Source of the DNA: Desulfuromusa sp.
GTDB taxonomy: Bacteria; Desulfobacterota; Desulfuromonadia; Desulfuromonadales; Geopsychrobacteraceae
Length of the DNA stretch: 5,766 bases
Reading direction: 5' to 3'
NCBI GenBank assembly: GCA_029934755.1
Contig: JAOZLQ010000146.1
Coordinates: 1-5,766, forward strand
Positions 1 to 5,766 of the stretch are shown in pieces (the stretch's first letter is position 1; every line of letters begins with the position of its first letter). The notes under the pieces were generated by a model that searched no databases, was not told where the DNA came from, and saw only the letters and a list, made by a program, of their open reading frames with translations. Both the position numbers and the translations under genes were made by a program.

Positions 1-593
1 CCTTTGCTCTGGTAACCCTGTTCCAGACCCTTCTTGGTAATAACCTGCAAATGGGTATGATAAAACCAGTTTCCATTTTCATGGAAATCACCAATCCGGG
101 CAAATTCATCACCGGCATCGTACTGACTCCCTGCACTGGGGAGACTTTTTTGCTGCAAATGTCCATAGAAGCTGTAGAAGGTATCAAATGCGAGGCTCTC
201 ATGCCGCAGCAATACGTAACCACCGTAATTTCCTTCACCTGCTTCGTAACCACTCTCCGCAACCGTTGCCACCAACGGCGCGCAAAGTGGCGTTTCGAGA
301 GGAACGATAATATCAAGTCCCAAGTGATAAAAGCGTTGTTCTCTGACCATCTGCGGGCAGTCAGAGAGAACTTTCTGCCGATTCTCCAAGTAGGATGAGA
401 CTCCCCAACTGCACTTGCCTTCAGCCATCAGTCGATCGATACGACACTGAAATTCACGCTGATCTCTGACCTCCATTCCCTCAAAAATCGGACTGTGATC
501 AGACATGTCGACGACCAGTGGCGCTCCCTGTAAGTTTTTGAAAAGGGGTGCAATCTCGACAGTACTATCGTATTGAATATAGGGGTAGCGCAT
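1..593 (-). CDS. M23/LytM-type metallopeptidase-domain protein, 3' end outside window
   Basis: The reading frame is open from ATG at 593 to the window edge (197 codons, no stop), so only the N-terminal part is seen. Residues about 88-186 form an M23 (LytM-like) domain with the expected zinc and catalytic set: H90 and D94 in HLGLD, H145 in FYGHL, and H179/H181 in HTH. No signal peptide or membrane segment is visible at the N-terminus, which is unusual for a peptidoglycan hydrolase and suggests a cytosolic protein. Residues 1-87, with VVDMS near 27-31 and YLENR near 68-72, resemble the segment preceding M23 in large fusions that carry kinase-like and class III aminotransferase domains (recalled family knowledge, not searched). 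It starts 4 nt after the radical SAM stop, with GAGGTG (604-609) lying inside the end of that gene, so the two are probably translationally coupled. The M23 fold is well supported; peptidase activity and substrate are not. Confidence 0.85.
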   Translation of the reverse strand, partial: MRYPYIQYDSTVEIAPLFKNLQGAPLVVDMSDHSPIFEGMEVRDQREFQCRIDRLMAEGKCSWGVSSYLENRQKVLSDCPQMVREQRFYHLGLDIIVPLETPLCAPLVATVAESGYEAGEGNYGGYVLLRHESLAFDTFYSFYGHLQQKSLPSAGSQYDAGDEFARIGDFHENGNWFYHTHLQVITKKGLEQGYQSK

Positions 594-597
594 CTAC

Positions 598-3072
598 TTA
601 TGACACCTCAAAGTGGTTGGTTTTAACCAGCCCGGGAATTTCAACCACCGGCCTGTCATCGTCAAACTCAAGTTCATGATCAAAAGCAAAATACTGGTTC
701 ATGTTGTGATAATAGGTCTTGTCGTAGCAATCGAGGCGAATCTTGACCCTACCTTCGATCTGTCGGAAAGATGATGTCAGCGCGAAATCAACTTCGCCAA
801 ATTCGGTGTTAATCATATAGCGGGGAATCTCCCGACCACTCCCCTCTCTTCTGACTGTCGTTGCGATATCTGTCACATCATAGGTATCGATAGGATAGTA
901 ACCGTTCCACTCTTTCTGAATCGGCAGGCCGGCGATATAAAGATGATGAAATTCGATACCTGCTTTACGCAACGTATTGGCAAGCTGATGAATTTCCTGG
1001 TCGGAATCGTTCACCCCACCTAGCAGCGGCACATTACAATAGACAGCAATCCCCTCATTGTTGAGTCGGGTGACCAGTTTTTGGTGTTCCGGGGTCACTT
1101 CATCGCTGCGGATAAACCACGTCTCGATTTCCAATCGCAGTGGGTTGATAATCCGTAACTTGTTCATATCGCCAAGGGTGTTGATAGCACTCCGGGTAAA
1201 AAGCTCCGGCGAGCGGTTGAATTTCATGCTCCGCAGCCTGACAGCGTTGACATGGGGAATCGCTTCAAGCTTGAAAACCGCGTCACGAATGAAACCGAGG
1301 CCATCGATGGCATCCTCTTCCGCAGAGATCACCACATCGGTAATCGTGGGATTATTCCTGATATAGTTGAATGCTTCATCTCCGGCAGAAAAACTGATCT
1401 CCACACGCGTCTTGTGTGAACGACAGAGGTAGCGCAGCCCGGTATCGACAACGGAGTACGCTGTCTGTCGCTGCTCTACTAACTGTTGTTGCAGCTTTTC
1501 GACATCCTCCTCCCGTGCCAGCTGATGCTTTTTAGTGACCCGTGGGGGACGCTCTCCGATCAGGTAGGGCTCATGTCCAATTTCAGCGAGATACTGAATG
1601 TCGATGGTTCCCTCTTTATTGATGCGCACATTATCCAGACCATCTCCCAGCGGGGCGAAACGTTTGAAAAATTCGGGAGTATAGGGAGTTCTGATCCAGA
1701 TAAAATTCTCATTCCCCTGCACCCTTTCAACCGCCCAACCGCTGCTGAACCAATCGATTTTTCCAATCGGAGTTGCGGTACAGATACGTGGCATGGCGCG
1801 ATCCGAAAGGTTGGCGCGCAGATAGTCACCCATATTGATGCCGTAGGAAAGCGGTTTCCAGTAGACGCTATTTCCTTTGATTGGACTGCAGGGGATATAG
1901 ATATAGTGGATTTCGGCACCGGCACCGCGAAGACGGCTGAAGAGTTCAACCAGTTCGGGTCCGGCATCGTTACAGTTGTTGAGAAACGGAGTCTGGATAT
2001 AAACACCGATGCCGTTTTTAACCAGTTCTGAGATAATCTCCAGACTTTCGGGAGAGATCTCATCAGGATGGATGAAGTGAGTCGCCACTTCCATCCGCTT
2101 GCCGTGCTGCTGCAGCTCCATATTTTTAAAGAGAAAATACTTCAGATACTCTCCCTCGTTTTTCAGGAACATGTCGGGGTAGTAAGCGATGGAACGGGTA
2201 GCGAGGCGTAATGTTTCCACATGGTCGATTTTCATCAACCCATCGATGGTGGCAGCCATATTGGGACGGTTCATAAAGGGATCACCACCGGTAACGACGA
2301 TCTCCTTGATCGCTGGAGATTTTTTCACCCGCGCGACCGCTTTCTTGACATCTTCGATATTCGGGTTAGGCTCATTACGCGAATCTTTATGCTTACGGAA
2401 ACAGAAGCGACAATAGACCGGACACGCCATATTGAGGAGGAAAATAACCCGGTTATGATACATCTGCTCGAAGAGCCCTTCATGAAACTGACCAATCCAG
2501 GTATTGTCAAACCCAGTGGGGTTGAGCTCCTGGATAAAGGGCATGTACTGGTAAGCAACATCCTTGGAAACCATCAACTGACGAATGGTGTGGCGCGACA
2601 ACCGTACCGGATAGAGATCGATAACTTTCTGGATATCCTCCTTTTGTTCCTCTGGAATATGGGCATTGGTGATTTCTTCAAGCTGCTCAGTACTTTTGAC
2701 TGAAATGTAACCATTCCCGGGCAAAACCAATTCCAACAGGGCAACGAGGAGAGCATGCGGCATAATAACACCATGAACGACAATCGCTGTTCCCGTTCCC
2801 GTAGCAATCTGGTTGAAGATGTTACTGAAAAAACCTTCAGGGTCACCATCGTAACCCGTTATAAAAAGAAGATTCTCAAACTGCCGGCGCCCACTTTTTG
2901 CATCGATCCTCTCCCAAAAATCGGAATGGGCAAAGCGGCTGTACTGGTAGAGTTCCAGAAATTCGACGGTGCAGGTTTCCAGAGCCTTCAGATTGAGGGA
3001 AACTCTTTGCAGCGAATTTTTGAAGAAAACGGTCAATAATGAATCGGGGCGCGCGCCCATCTGTGCTTCCAT
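598..3072 (-). CDS. KamA-family radical SAM protein with a second, degenerate KamA-like domain
   Basis: Predicted 824 aa, about twice a usual lysine 2,3-aminomutase. I chose ATG at 3072 rather than the in-frame ATG at 3090 because GGAGG (3079-3083) sits 6 nt before it. Residues 1-150 are an extension I do not recognise. Residues about 155-470 are the KamA-type core: CX3CX2C cluster ligands C217, C221 and C224, SAM-contact GGD at 262-264, and a PIGKID segment whose K438 aligns with the PLP lysine of lysine 2,3-aminomutase. A charged linker (about 510-536) leads to residues 540-800, which repeat the core in collinear order but keep only one possible cluster Cys (C550), have AEED in place of GGD, and have E760 in place of the PLP lysine. 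Domain 1 is probably an active PLP- and SAM-dependent 2,3-aminomutase-like enzyme. Its substrate is uncertain, because the position aligned with Asp330 of clostridial lysine aminomutase appears to be C431. It follows an importer operon and precedes the M23 gene by 4 nt. Confidence 0.92.
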   Translation of the reverse strand: MEAQMGARPDSLLTVFFKNSLQRVSLNLKALETCTVEFLELYQYSRFAHSDFWERIDAKSGRRQFENLLFITGYDGDPEGFFSNIFNQIATGTGTAIVVHGVIMPHALLVALLELVLPGNGYISVKSTEQLEEITNAHIPEEQKEDIQKVIDLYPVRLSRHTIRQLMVSKDVAYQYMPFIQELNPTGFDNTWIGQFHEGLFEQMYHNRVIFLLNMACPVYCRFCFRKHKDSRNEPNPNIEDVKKAVARVKKSPAIKEIVVTGGDPFMNRPNMAATIDGLMKIDHVETLRLATRSIAYYPDMFLKNEGEYLKYFLFKNMELQQHGKRMEVATHFIHPDEISPESLEIISELVKNGIGVYIQTPFLNNCNDAGPELVELFSRLRGAGAEIHYIYIPCSPIKGNSVYWKPLSYGINMGDYLRANLSDRAMPRICTATPIGKIDWFSSGWAVERVQGNENFIWIRTPYTPEFFKRFAPLGDGLDNVRINKEGTIDIQYLAEIGHEPYLIGERPPRVTKKHQLAREEDVEKLQQQLVEQRQTAYSVVDTGLRYLCRSHKTRVEISFSAGDEAFNYIRNNPTITDVVISAEEDAIDGLGFIRDAVFKLEAIPHVNAVRLRSMKFNRSPELFTRSAINTLGDMNKLRIINPLRLEIETWFIRSDEVTPEHQKLVTRLNNEGIAVYCNVPLLGGVNDSDQEIHQLANTLRKAGIEFHHLYIAGLPIQKEWNGYYPIDTYDVTDIATTVRREGSGREIPRYMINTEFGEVDFALTSSFRQIEGRVKIRLDCYDKTYYHNMNQYFAFDHELEFDDDRPVVEIPGLVKTNHFEVS

Positions 3073-3078
3073 CTTCTG

Positions 3079-3083
3079 CCTCC
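3079..3083 (-). promoter_or_regulatory. Ribosome binding site deciding the radical SAM gene start
   Basis: The minus strand reads GGAGG followed by 6 nt (CAGAAG) and then ATG at 3072. The site overlaps codons 3-4 of the longer reading from ATG 3090, which itself has no comparable site, so 3072 is the likely start. Confidence 0.75.
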
Positions 3084-3092
3084 AGAGCATAA

Positions 3093-3104
3093 TTGTCGCG
3101 ACAA
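3093..3104. promoter_or_regulatory. Perfect 12-bp palindrome, candidate operator
   Basis: TTGTCGCGACAA is its own reverse complement. It lies 20 nt upstream of the radical SAM start and 9 nt upstream of the GGAGG. This suits a dimeric repressor site or a small RNA fold near the ribosome site. I cannot name the regulator, and no regulator gene is in the window. Confidence 0.4.
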
Positions 3105-3124
3105 ACTTCTTTTAAAAAACCATA

Positions 3125-3134
3125 CCCCCCCCCC
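3125..3134. repeat. C10/G10 homopolymer upstream of the radical SAM gene
   Basis: Ten consecutive C on the plus strand (G on the coding strand) lie 52 nt upstream of the chosen start at 3072, in the only sizeable gap before this gene. Runs of this length are prone to slippage during replication, and also to sequencing length errors. Confidence 0.9.
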
Positions 3135-3141
3135 AGCCTAC

Positions 3142-3158
3142 AAAACGGAGGTCTCCGT
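3142..3158 (-). terminator. Small hairpin, possible weak terminator after the ATPase gene
   Basis: On the minus strand ACGGAG and CTCCGT can pair across a very short loop, and the hairpin ends in a run of four U. It lies 46 nt after the ATPase stop. The stem is short and the U-tract is poor, so at most it would reduce read-through into the radical SAM gene. Confidence 0.3.
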
Positions 3159-3204
3159 CTTTACTCTTTTCTTATTGCAATTTCCAGCCCAAAACAGGGA
3201 CTAC

Positions 3205-4308
3205 CTATTTTTTCAATAAGCGGCAGTCAATCGGGTTGATTTTGACAAAAACGTCATCACCGCGCTTCAAAGGTGAACGGCGCACAAAACTGATAACATG
3301 CAGGGTCGAACCATTCTCAAGCTCAACGAAGTAGCTAACCTCGCCCCCCATATAACTGCGGTCAAGCACTTTGCCGAAAAGGTAATTCATCTCTTTTTCG
3401 CGCTCACGTTCAAAGCGCGGCTCCATCATCAACTTTTGCGCTCTGACCACCACCTCAGCCTTGGCACCAGCTTTGAACTTATCCGCTTCCACTGCTGTGG
3501 CGAGGAAGCGCTCACCGTCGTCAAGTTGTACCTGGATAAAATCGCCCTCTGTTCCTTTAACAGTCACCTGGAGAAAGTTGGGGTGACCAAGGAAATCGGC
3601 AACAAAGTGGTTTGTGAATTCATTATAGACCTCTTCCGGCGTTCCCTCCTGCTGCTTGATCCCATCTTTCATGACGATCACTTTATCCGACATGGAGAGC
3701 GCTTCCCGCTGATCGTGGGTGACAAAGATGGTCGTGACGCCGATTTTTTCCTGCAGGTTAGTGAGCTCACGGCGCATCTCCTCACGAAGATTTTCGTCAA
3801 GTGCCGAGAGCGGTTCATCCATCAACAACACATCGGGTTCAATAACAATCGCCCGTGCCATGGCAATCCGCTGCTGCTGACCACCTGAGAGTTGTGATGG
3901 CATCCGGTTTTCGACTCCTGGCAGACGAACCATCTCCAACGCATTCAGAACCTTTTCCCGTATCTCCTCCTTGACCACTTTGCGATATTTGAGTCCAAAA
4001 GCAACATTGTCAAAAATGGTTTTATGAGGAAACAGGGCGTAATTCTGAAAAATCATCCCAAGATTTCTTTTGTGGATCGGGACATCGTTGATCCGCTTGT
4101 CACCGATAAAGATGTCTCCCTCTGTCGGTGATTCCAACCCGGCAATCATCCGCAGTAAGGTCGTTTTACCACACCCCGAAGGTCCAAGCAGGGTCACCAG
4201 GGATCCTTCAGGGATATCAATATCAACATTGTTAACCGCAGTTACATCACCAAAACATTTTACAATCCCCCGGAATTTTACAAATGCGGGATCTTTCTCC
4301 TTAGTCAA
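3205..4308 (-). CDS. potA: PotA-type ABC transporter ATP-binding protein
   Basis: Predicted 367 aa, close to the usual length for polyamine-type ATPases; it would energise import on the cytoplasmic face of the inner membrane. From the TTG at 4308 the motifs are Walker A GPSGCGKTT (42-50), Q-loop Q88 in FQNYALFPH, signature LSGGQQQR (140-147), Walker B VLLMDEP (160-166, catalytic E165) and switch H198. A C-terminal TOBE-like domain covers about 245-367. The start is a choice: TTG 4308 has GGGAG (4317-4321) at good spacing, whereas the in-frame ATG at 4323 overlaps that site and has no ribosome site of its own, and the TTG at 4380 falls inside a hairpin. The gene lies between the binding-protein gene and the radical SAM gene. 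PotA/FbpC/UgpC-type ATPases are similar to one another, so the family is firm but the polyamine substrate is not; the symbol marks the family. Confidence 0.93.
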   Translation of the reverse strand: MTKEKDPAFVKFRGIVKCFGDVTAVNNVDIDIPEGSLVTLLGPSGCGKTTLLRMIAGLESPTEGDIFIGDKRINDVPIHKRNLGMIFQNYALFPHKTIFDNVAFGLKYRKVVKEEIREKVLNALEMVRLPGVENRMPSQLSGGQQQRIAMARAIVIEPDVLLMDEPLSALDENLREEMRRELTNLQEKIGVTTIFVTHDQREALSMSDKVIVMKDGIKQQEGTPEEVYNEFTNHFVADFLGHPNFLQVTVKGTEGDFIQVQLDDGERFLATAVEADKFKAGAKAEVVVRAQKLMMEPRFEREREKEMNYLFGKVLDRSYMGGEVSYFVELENGSTLHVISFVRRSPLKRGDDVFVKINPIDCRLLKK

Positions 4309-4316
4309 AATGGCTT

Positions 4317-4321
4317 CTCCC
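4317..4321 (-). promoter_or_regulatory. Ribosome binding site supporting a TTG start for the ATPase
   Basis: The minus strand reads GGGAG, then AAGCCATT, then TTG at 4308. The site overlaps the second codon of the alternative ATG reading at 4323, so it can only serve the TTG. This favours a TTG start, although ATG 4323 would add just five residues. Confidence 0.5.
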
Positions 4322-4370
4322 ATAAACTTGATGACGGTTTGTATTCGGTATTCGTAATTATTCAGCAGCA

Positions 4371-4422
4371 CTGTGAGCAAACTAGGGGCAGCCCCAGGAC
4401 TGTCCCTAGTTTGCTGCTACAG
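4371..4422 (-). other. Long intergenic hairpin between binding-protein and ATPase genes
   Basis: An 11-bp perfect inverted repeat (GCAAACTAGGG at 4377-4387 with CCCTAGTTTGC at 4404-4414) extends inward by four more pairs, one of them a G-U wobble, to an 8-nt loop. It extends outward past a small internal loop to CTGT/ACAG. It begins 2 nt after the binding-protein stop. No U-run follows on the coding strand, so it is unlikely to be a full intrinsic terminator. It fits a 3'-protective or processing hairpin that lets the binding protein be made in excess over the ATPase, an arrangement known for other importer operons. Confidence 0.7.
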
Positions 4423-4424
4423 TT

Positions 4425-5585
4425 TTATGCTCCCGCCTTGACACGGTCCCATTTTTCACTCCACTCCAGTTGCTTGCTGTTCCAGTAGGCCGGATCGGCA
4501 AACAGGAAGCCTTCCAAGGTGCCGGTGGGATCGTAAGCCGGTAGCTTTTTGATCTCGTCGGGCATGGCGATTTTGGATGGATCGAGGCTTGGCGGGTAGC
4601 TCTGCCCCTTCGATACGGCGATAGCAGCATCAGGCTCAAGCATGAAGTTGAGCAGTTTCTGGGCAAGATCCATATCGCTGCCCTTGATAACATACATATA
4701 CTCCATCCAGGAGTAGGTATTATTCGGAGCCAGGTAGCCAATGTTGTGGCCCTGCTGTTGCAGTGCGGCAACCCGACCTGACCAGGCAACGGTGGCATCG
4801 ATTTCACCATTTGCCAACAGACTCATCAATTCGGAACCTGAGGCCCAGTACTTCTTCATCATACTGCGCTGCTCTTTCAGAGCATCCCAGACATCATCAG
4901 GACGGGTAATATTGTTAGGACTCTGGTCGGTATGCAGGGCTGCGTACCACATGTTGGTGCGGAAATCACCGCCCCAGGTTCCCAGTTTGCCCTTGAGATC
5001 TTTGTCCCACAGCAAGGATGCGCCCAATTTCTCGGCCTTGGCTTTGGAAATCTTATCGAGATTGTATGCGATACCGGTTTGGCCAACATCATAAGGAACA
5101 GCAGAAAGGTTACCGTCAGTGATATCTCTCAGTGTTTTGATCATGACCGGCATAACATTTTTCAAGTTGGGAATCTTGCTCTCATCCAGCACCGAGTTGA
5201 AGCCCAAATCCTTATAGCGCAGATAATCATAGACAGCACTCAGGTGAGCGATATTGAATTCACCACCAGGTGGGAAGGAGGCTTTAACCTGGGTCAAAAA
5301 TGCGTCCATGCCGGTAAAGGTGGCATCGATAACCTTGGTACCAGTTGCTTTTGTGAAGGGCTCAAAGGCGAACTCCCTGAGGGCCTTGGAAGTGGTACCG
5401 CCCCAAGAGTGAACGGTAACCGACTTGCTGGCAAAGGCATTTTGCGCCATACCGAAGGGACTACCCACGATTCCAGCTGCTGCACCAGCAATGCCCAGAT
5501 ATTTGACAAAATCACGCCGCGATAGCTTACCAGCTTTGTAGCTTTCGTACACTTGATCCAAACTCTTCTCCATCTGATCTTTCAT
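4425..5585 (-). CDS. Tat-exported periplasmic solute-binding protein, PotD/PotF-like
   Basis: Predicted 386 aa, somewhat longer than E. coli PotD. The N-terminus carries a twin-arginine signal: SRRDFVK at 22-28, an Ala/Gly-rich hydrophobic stretch at about 29-45, and an AFA/S cleavage candidate after A52. The mature part reads as a type II polyamine-class binding protein, with WGG at 61-63, VPYDVGQTGIAYN near 163-175, GTWGG near 202-206, AWSGR at 267-271 and WME at 293-295. By alignment from memory, W268 and W293/E295 match PotF pocket residues W244 and W276/D278, but PotF Asp247 is replaced by R271. The ligand may therefore carry an acidic group rather than being a plain polyamine. The ATG is preceded by the very strong GGGAGGT. 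It should deliver substrate to the permease encoded just upstream and to the ATPase encoded just downstream. Confidence 0.92.
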   Translation of the reverse strand: MKDQMEKSLDQVYESYKAGKLSRRDFVKYLGIAGAAAGIVGSPFGMAQNAFASKSVTVHSWGGTTSKALREFAFEPFTKATGTKVIDATFTGMDAFLTQVKASFPPGGEFNIAHLSAVYDYLRYKDLGFNSVLDESKIPNLKNVMPVMIKTLRDITDGNLSAVPYDVGQTGIAYNLDKISKAKAEKLGASLLWDKDLKGKLGTWGGDFRTNMWYAALHTDQSPNNITRPDDVWDALKEQRSMMKKYWASGSELMSLLANGEIDATVAWSGRVAALQQQGHNIGYLAPNNTYSWMEYMYVIKGSDMDLAQKLLNFMLEPDAAIAVSKGQSYPPSLDPSKIAMPDEIKKLPAYDPTGTLEGFLFADPAYWNSKQLEWSEKWDRVKAGA

Positions 5586-5590
5586 TTCAA

Positions 5591-5597
5591 ACCTCCC
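5591..5597 (-). promoter_or_regulatory. Strong ribosome binding site of the binding-protein gene
   Basis: The minus strand reads GGGAGGT and then TTGAA before ATG 5585. This is a near-ideal site and supports that start over the in-frame ATG four codons later. It agrees with high expression expected for a periplasmic binding protein. Confidence 0.75.
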
Positions 5598-5599
5598 TT

Positions 5600-5653
5600 A
5601 AAAAAGAAAAAGATACCTGCCTGATAAATTTTCTATCTAAAACCCCGGCAAGT
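5600..5653 (-). terminator. Possible leaky terminator or attenuator before the binding-protein gene
   Basis: On the minus strand ACTTGCC (5653-5647) can pair with GGCAGGT (5621-5615), one pair being a G-U wobble, around a 25-nt AU-rich loop. It is followed by a U5-C-U6 tract just before the ribosome site. The stem is short and the loop is long, so this is weak evidence. It may simply be an AU-rich leader. No convincing promoter is visible in the 91-nt gap (5586-5676). Confidence 0.25.
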
Positions 5654-5676
5654 GGATGAAAACTGGTTATCTACGA

Positions 5677-5766
5677 CTATTTATTTCCCCTGGCAAAACG
5701 TCTGGCAACGTACCCGGCGATCAGTGGCAATGATATGGTCAGAACAATCATTACCGTGCCCAGTGC
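5677..5766 (-). CDS. ABC transporter permease, C-terminal 29 residues
   Basis: The frame enters from the right edge and ends at TAG (5679-5677). The 29 visible residues contain a hydrophobic stretch (VMIVLTISLPLIAGYV), i.e. the end of a last transmembrane helix, followed by a basic cytoplasmic tail (ARRFARGNK). This is how PotB/PotC-type inner-membrane permeases end, and its position just before a binding protein and ATPase of that class supports the call. Too little is present to say whether it is the PotB-like or the PotC-like subunit; the other is expected further upstream. Confidence 0.72.
   Translation of the reverse strand, partial: ALGTVMIVLTISLPLIAGYVARRFARGNK

Noticed and set aside
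51..398. Plus-strand frame at the left edge
   Set aside because: The opposite strand encodes an M23 domain with all catalytic residues across this span, so the plus-strand frame is a shadow.
1486..2703. Long plus-strand open frames opposite the radical SAM gene (1486-2031 and 2221-2703)
   Set aside because: They are antisense to a clearly conserved coding frame, their products look like no known family, and they lack ribosome sites; they are shadows.
3073..3090. ATG 3090 as start of the radical SAM gene
   Set aside because: It has no ribosome site, and the GGAGG that serves ATG 3072 lies within this extension.
4309..4380. Upstream extension of the ATPase to TTG 4380
   Set aside because: The added residues do not resemble the family N-terminus, the start lies inside a hairpin, and the ribosome site supports TTG 4308.
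4932..5525. Plus-strand 197-codon frame opposite the binding-protein gene
   Set aside because: It is antisense to a well-supported Tat-exported binding protein and has no recognisable domain.
5586..5676. Promoter for the binding-protein gene (TTGCCG and TTTATC, 17 nt apart)
   Set aside because: The -10 candidate matches only three of six consensus positions, which is too weak to annotate; transcription may come from upstream.

Overview
The window holds one co-directional gene block, all on the minus strand, running from the right edge to the left edge. In transcription order it has the last codons of an ABC-transporter inner-membrane permease (5766-5677), a Tat-exported periplasmic solute-binding protein of the PotD/PotF type (5585-4425), a PotA-type ATPase (4308-3205), a double-length radical SAM protein of the lysine 2,3-aminomutase (KamA) family (3072-598), and the start of a protein with an M23/LytM-type peptidase domain that runs off the left edge (593-1). 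The large plus-strand open frames are antisense shadows of these genes. I see no RNA gene, mobile element or CRISPR array.

The organism is a Gram-negative-type bacterium. It uses a periplasmic binding protein with a twin-arginine signal, strong GGAGG-type ribosome sites, and about 50% GC by eye. A proteobacterium or a related lineage fits best, but the sequence does not fix the taxon.

Region by region: 5586-5676 is a leader before the binding-protein gene, with a strong ribosome site and a weak hairpin plus U-rich tract. 4309-4424 contains a long, nearly perfect hairpin just after the binding-protein stop, without a U-run, so it looks like an mRNA-stabilising or expression-partitioning element rather than a full terminator. 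3073-3204 contains a small hairpin, a run of ten C (G on the coding strand) and a perfect 12-bp palindrome before the radical SAM gene. The radical SAM and M23 genes are only 4 nt apart and are probably translationally coupled.

The most interesting part is the combination. A polyamine/amino-acid-type importer is followed by a KamA-family enzyme whose second half is a repeat of the catalytic core that has lost the iron-sulfur cysteines, the GGD motif and the presumed PLP lysine. This is followed by an M23-like protein that shows no export signal. The M23 sequence resembles the M23 segments known from cytosolic fusions with kinase-like and class III aminotransferase domains. My inference is an uptake and conversion pathway for an amino-containing small molecule, with the substrate unknown. 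It is not a standard lysine-to-beta-lysine locus, because key substrate positions in both the binding protein and the radical SAM enzyme differ from the characterised relatives.
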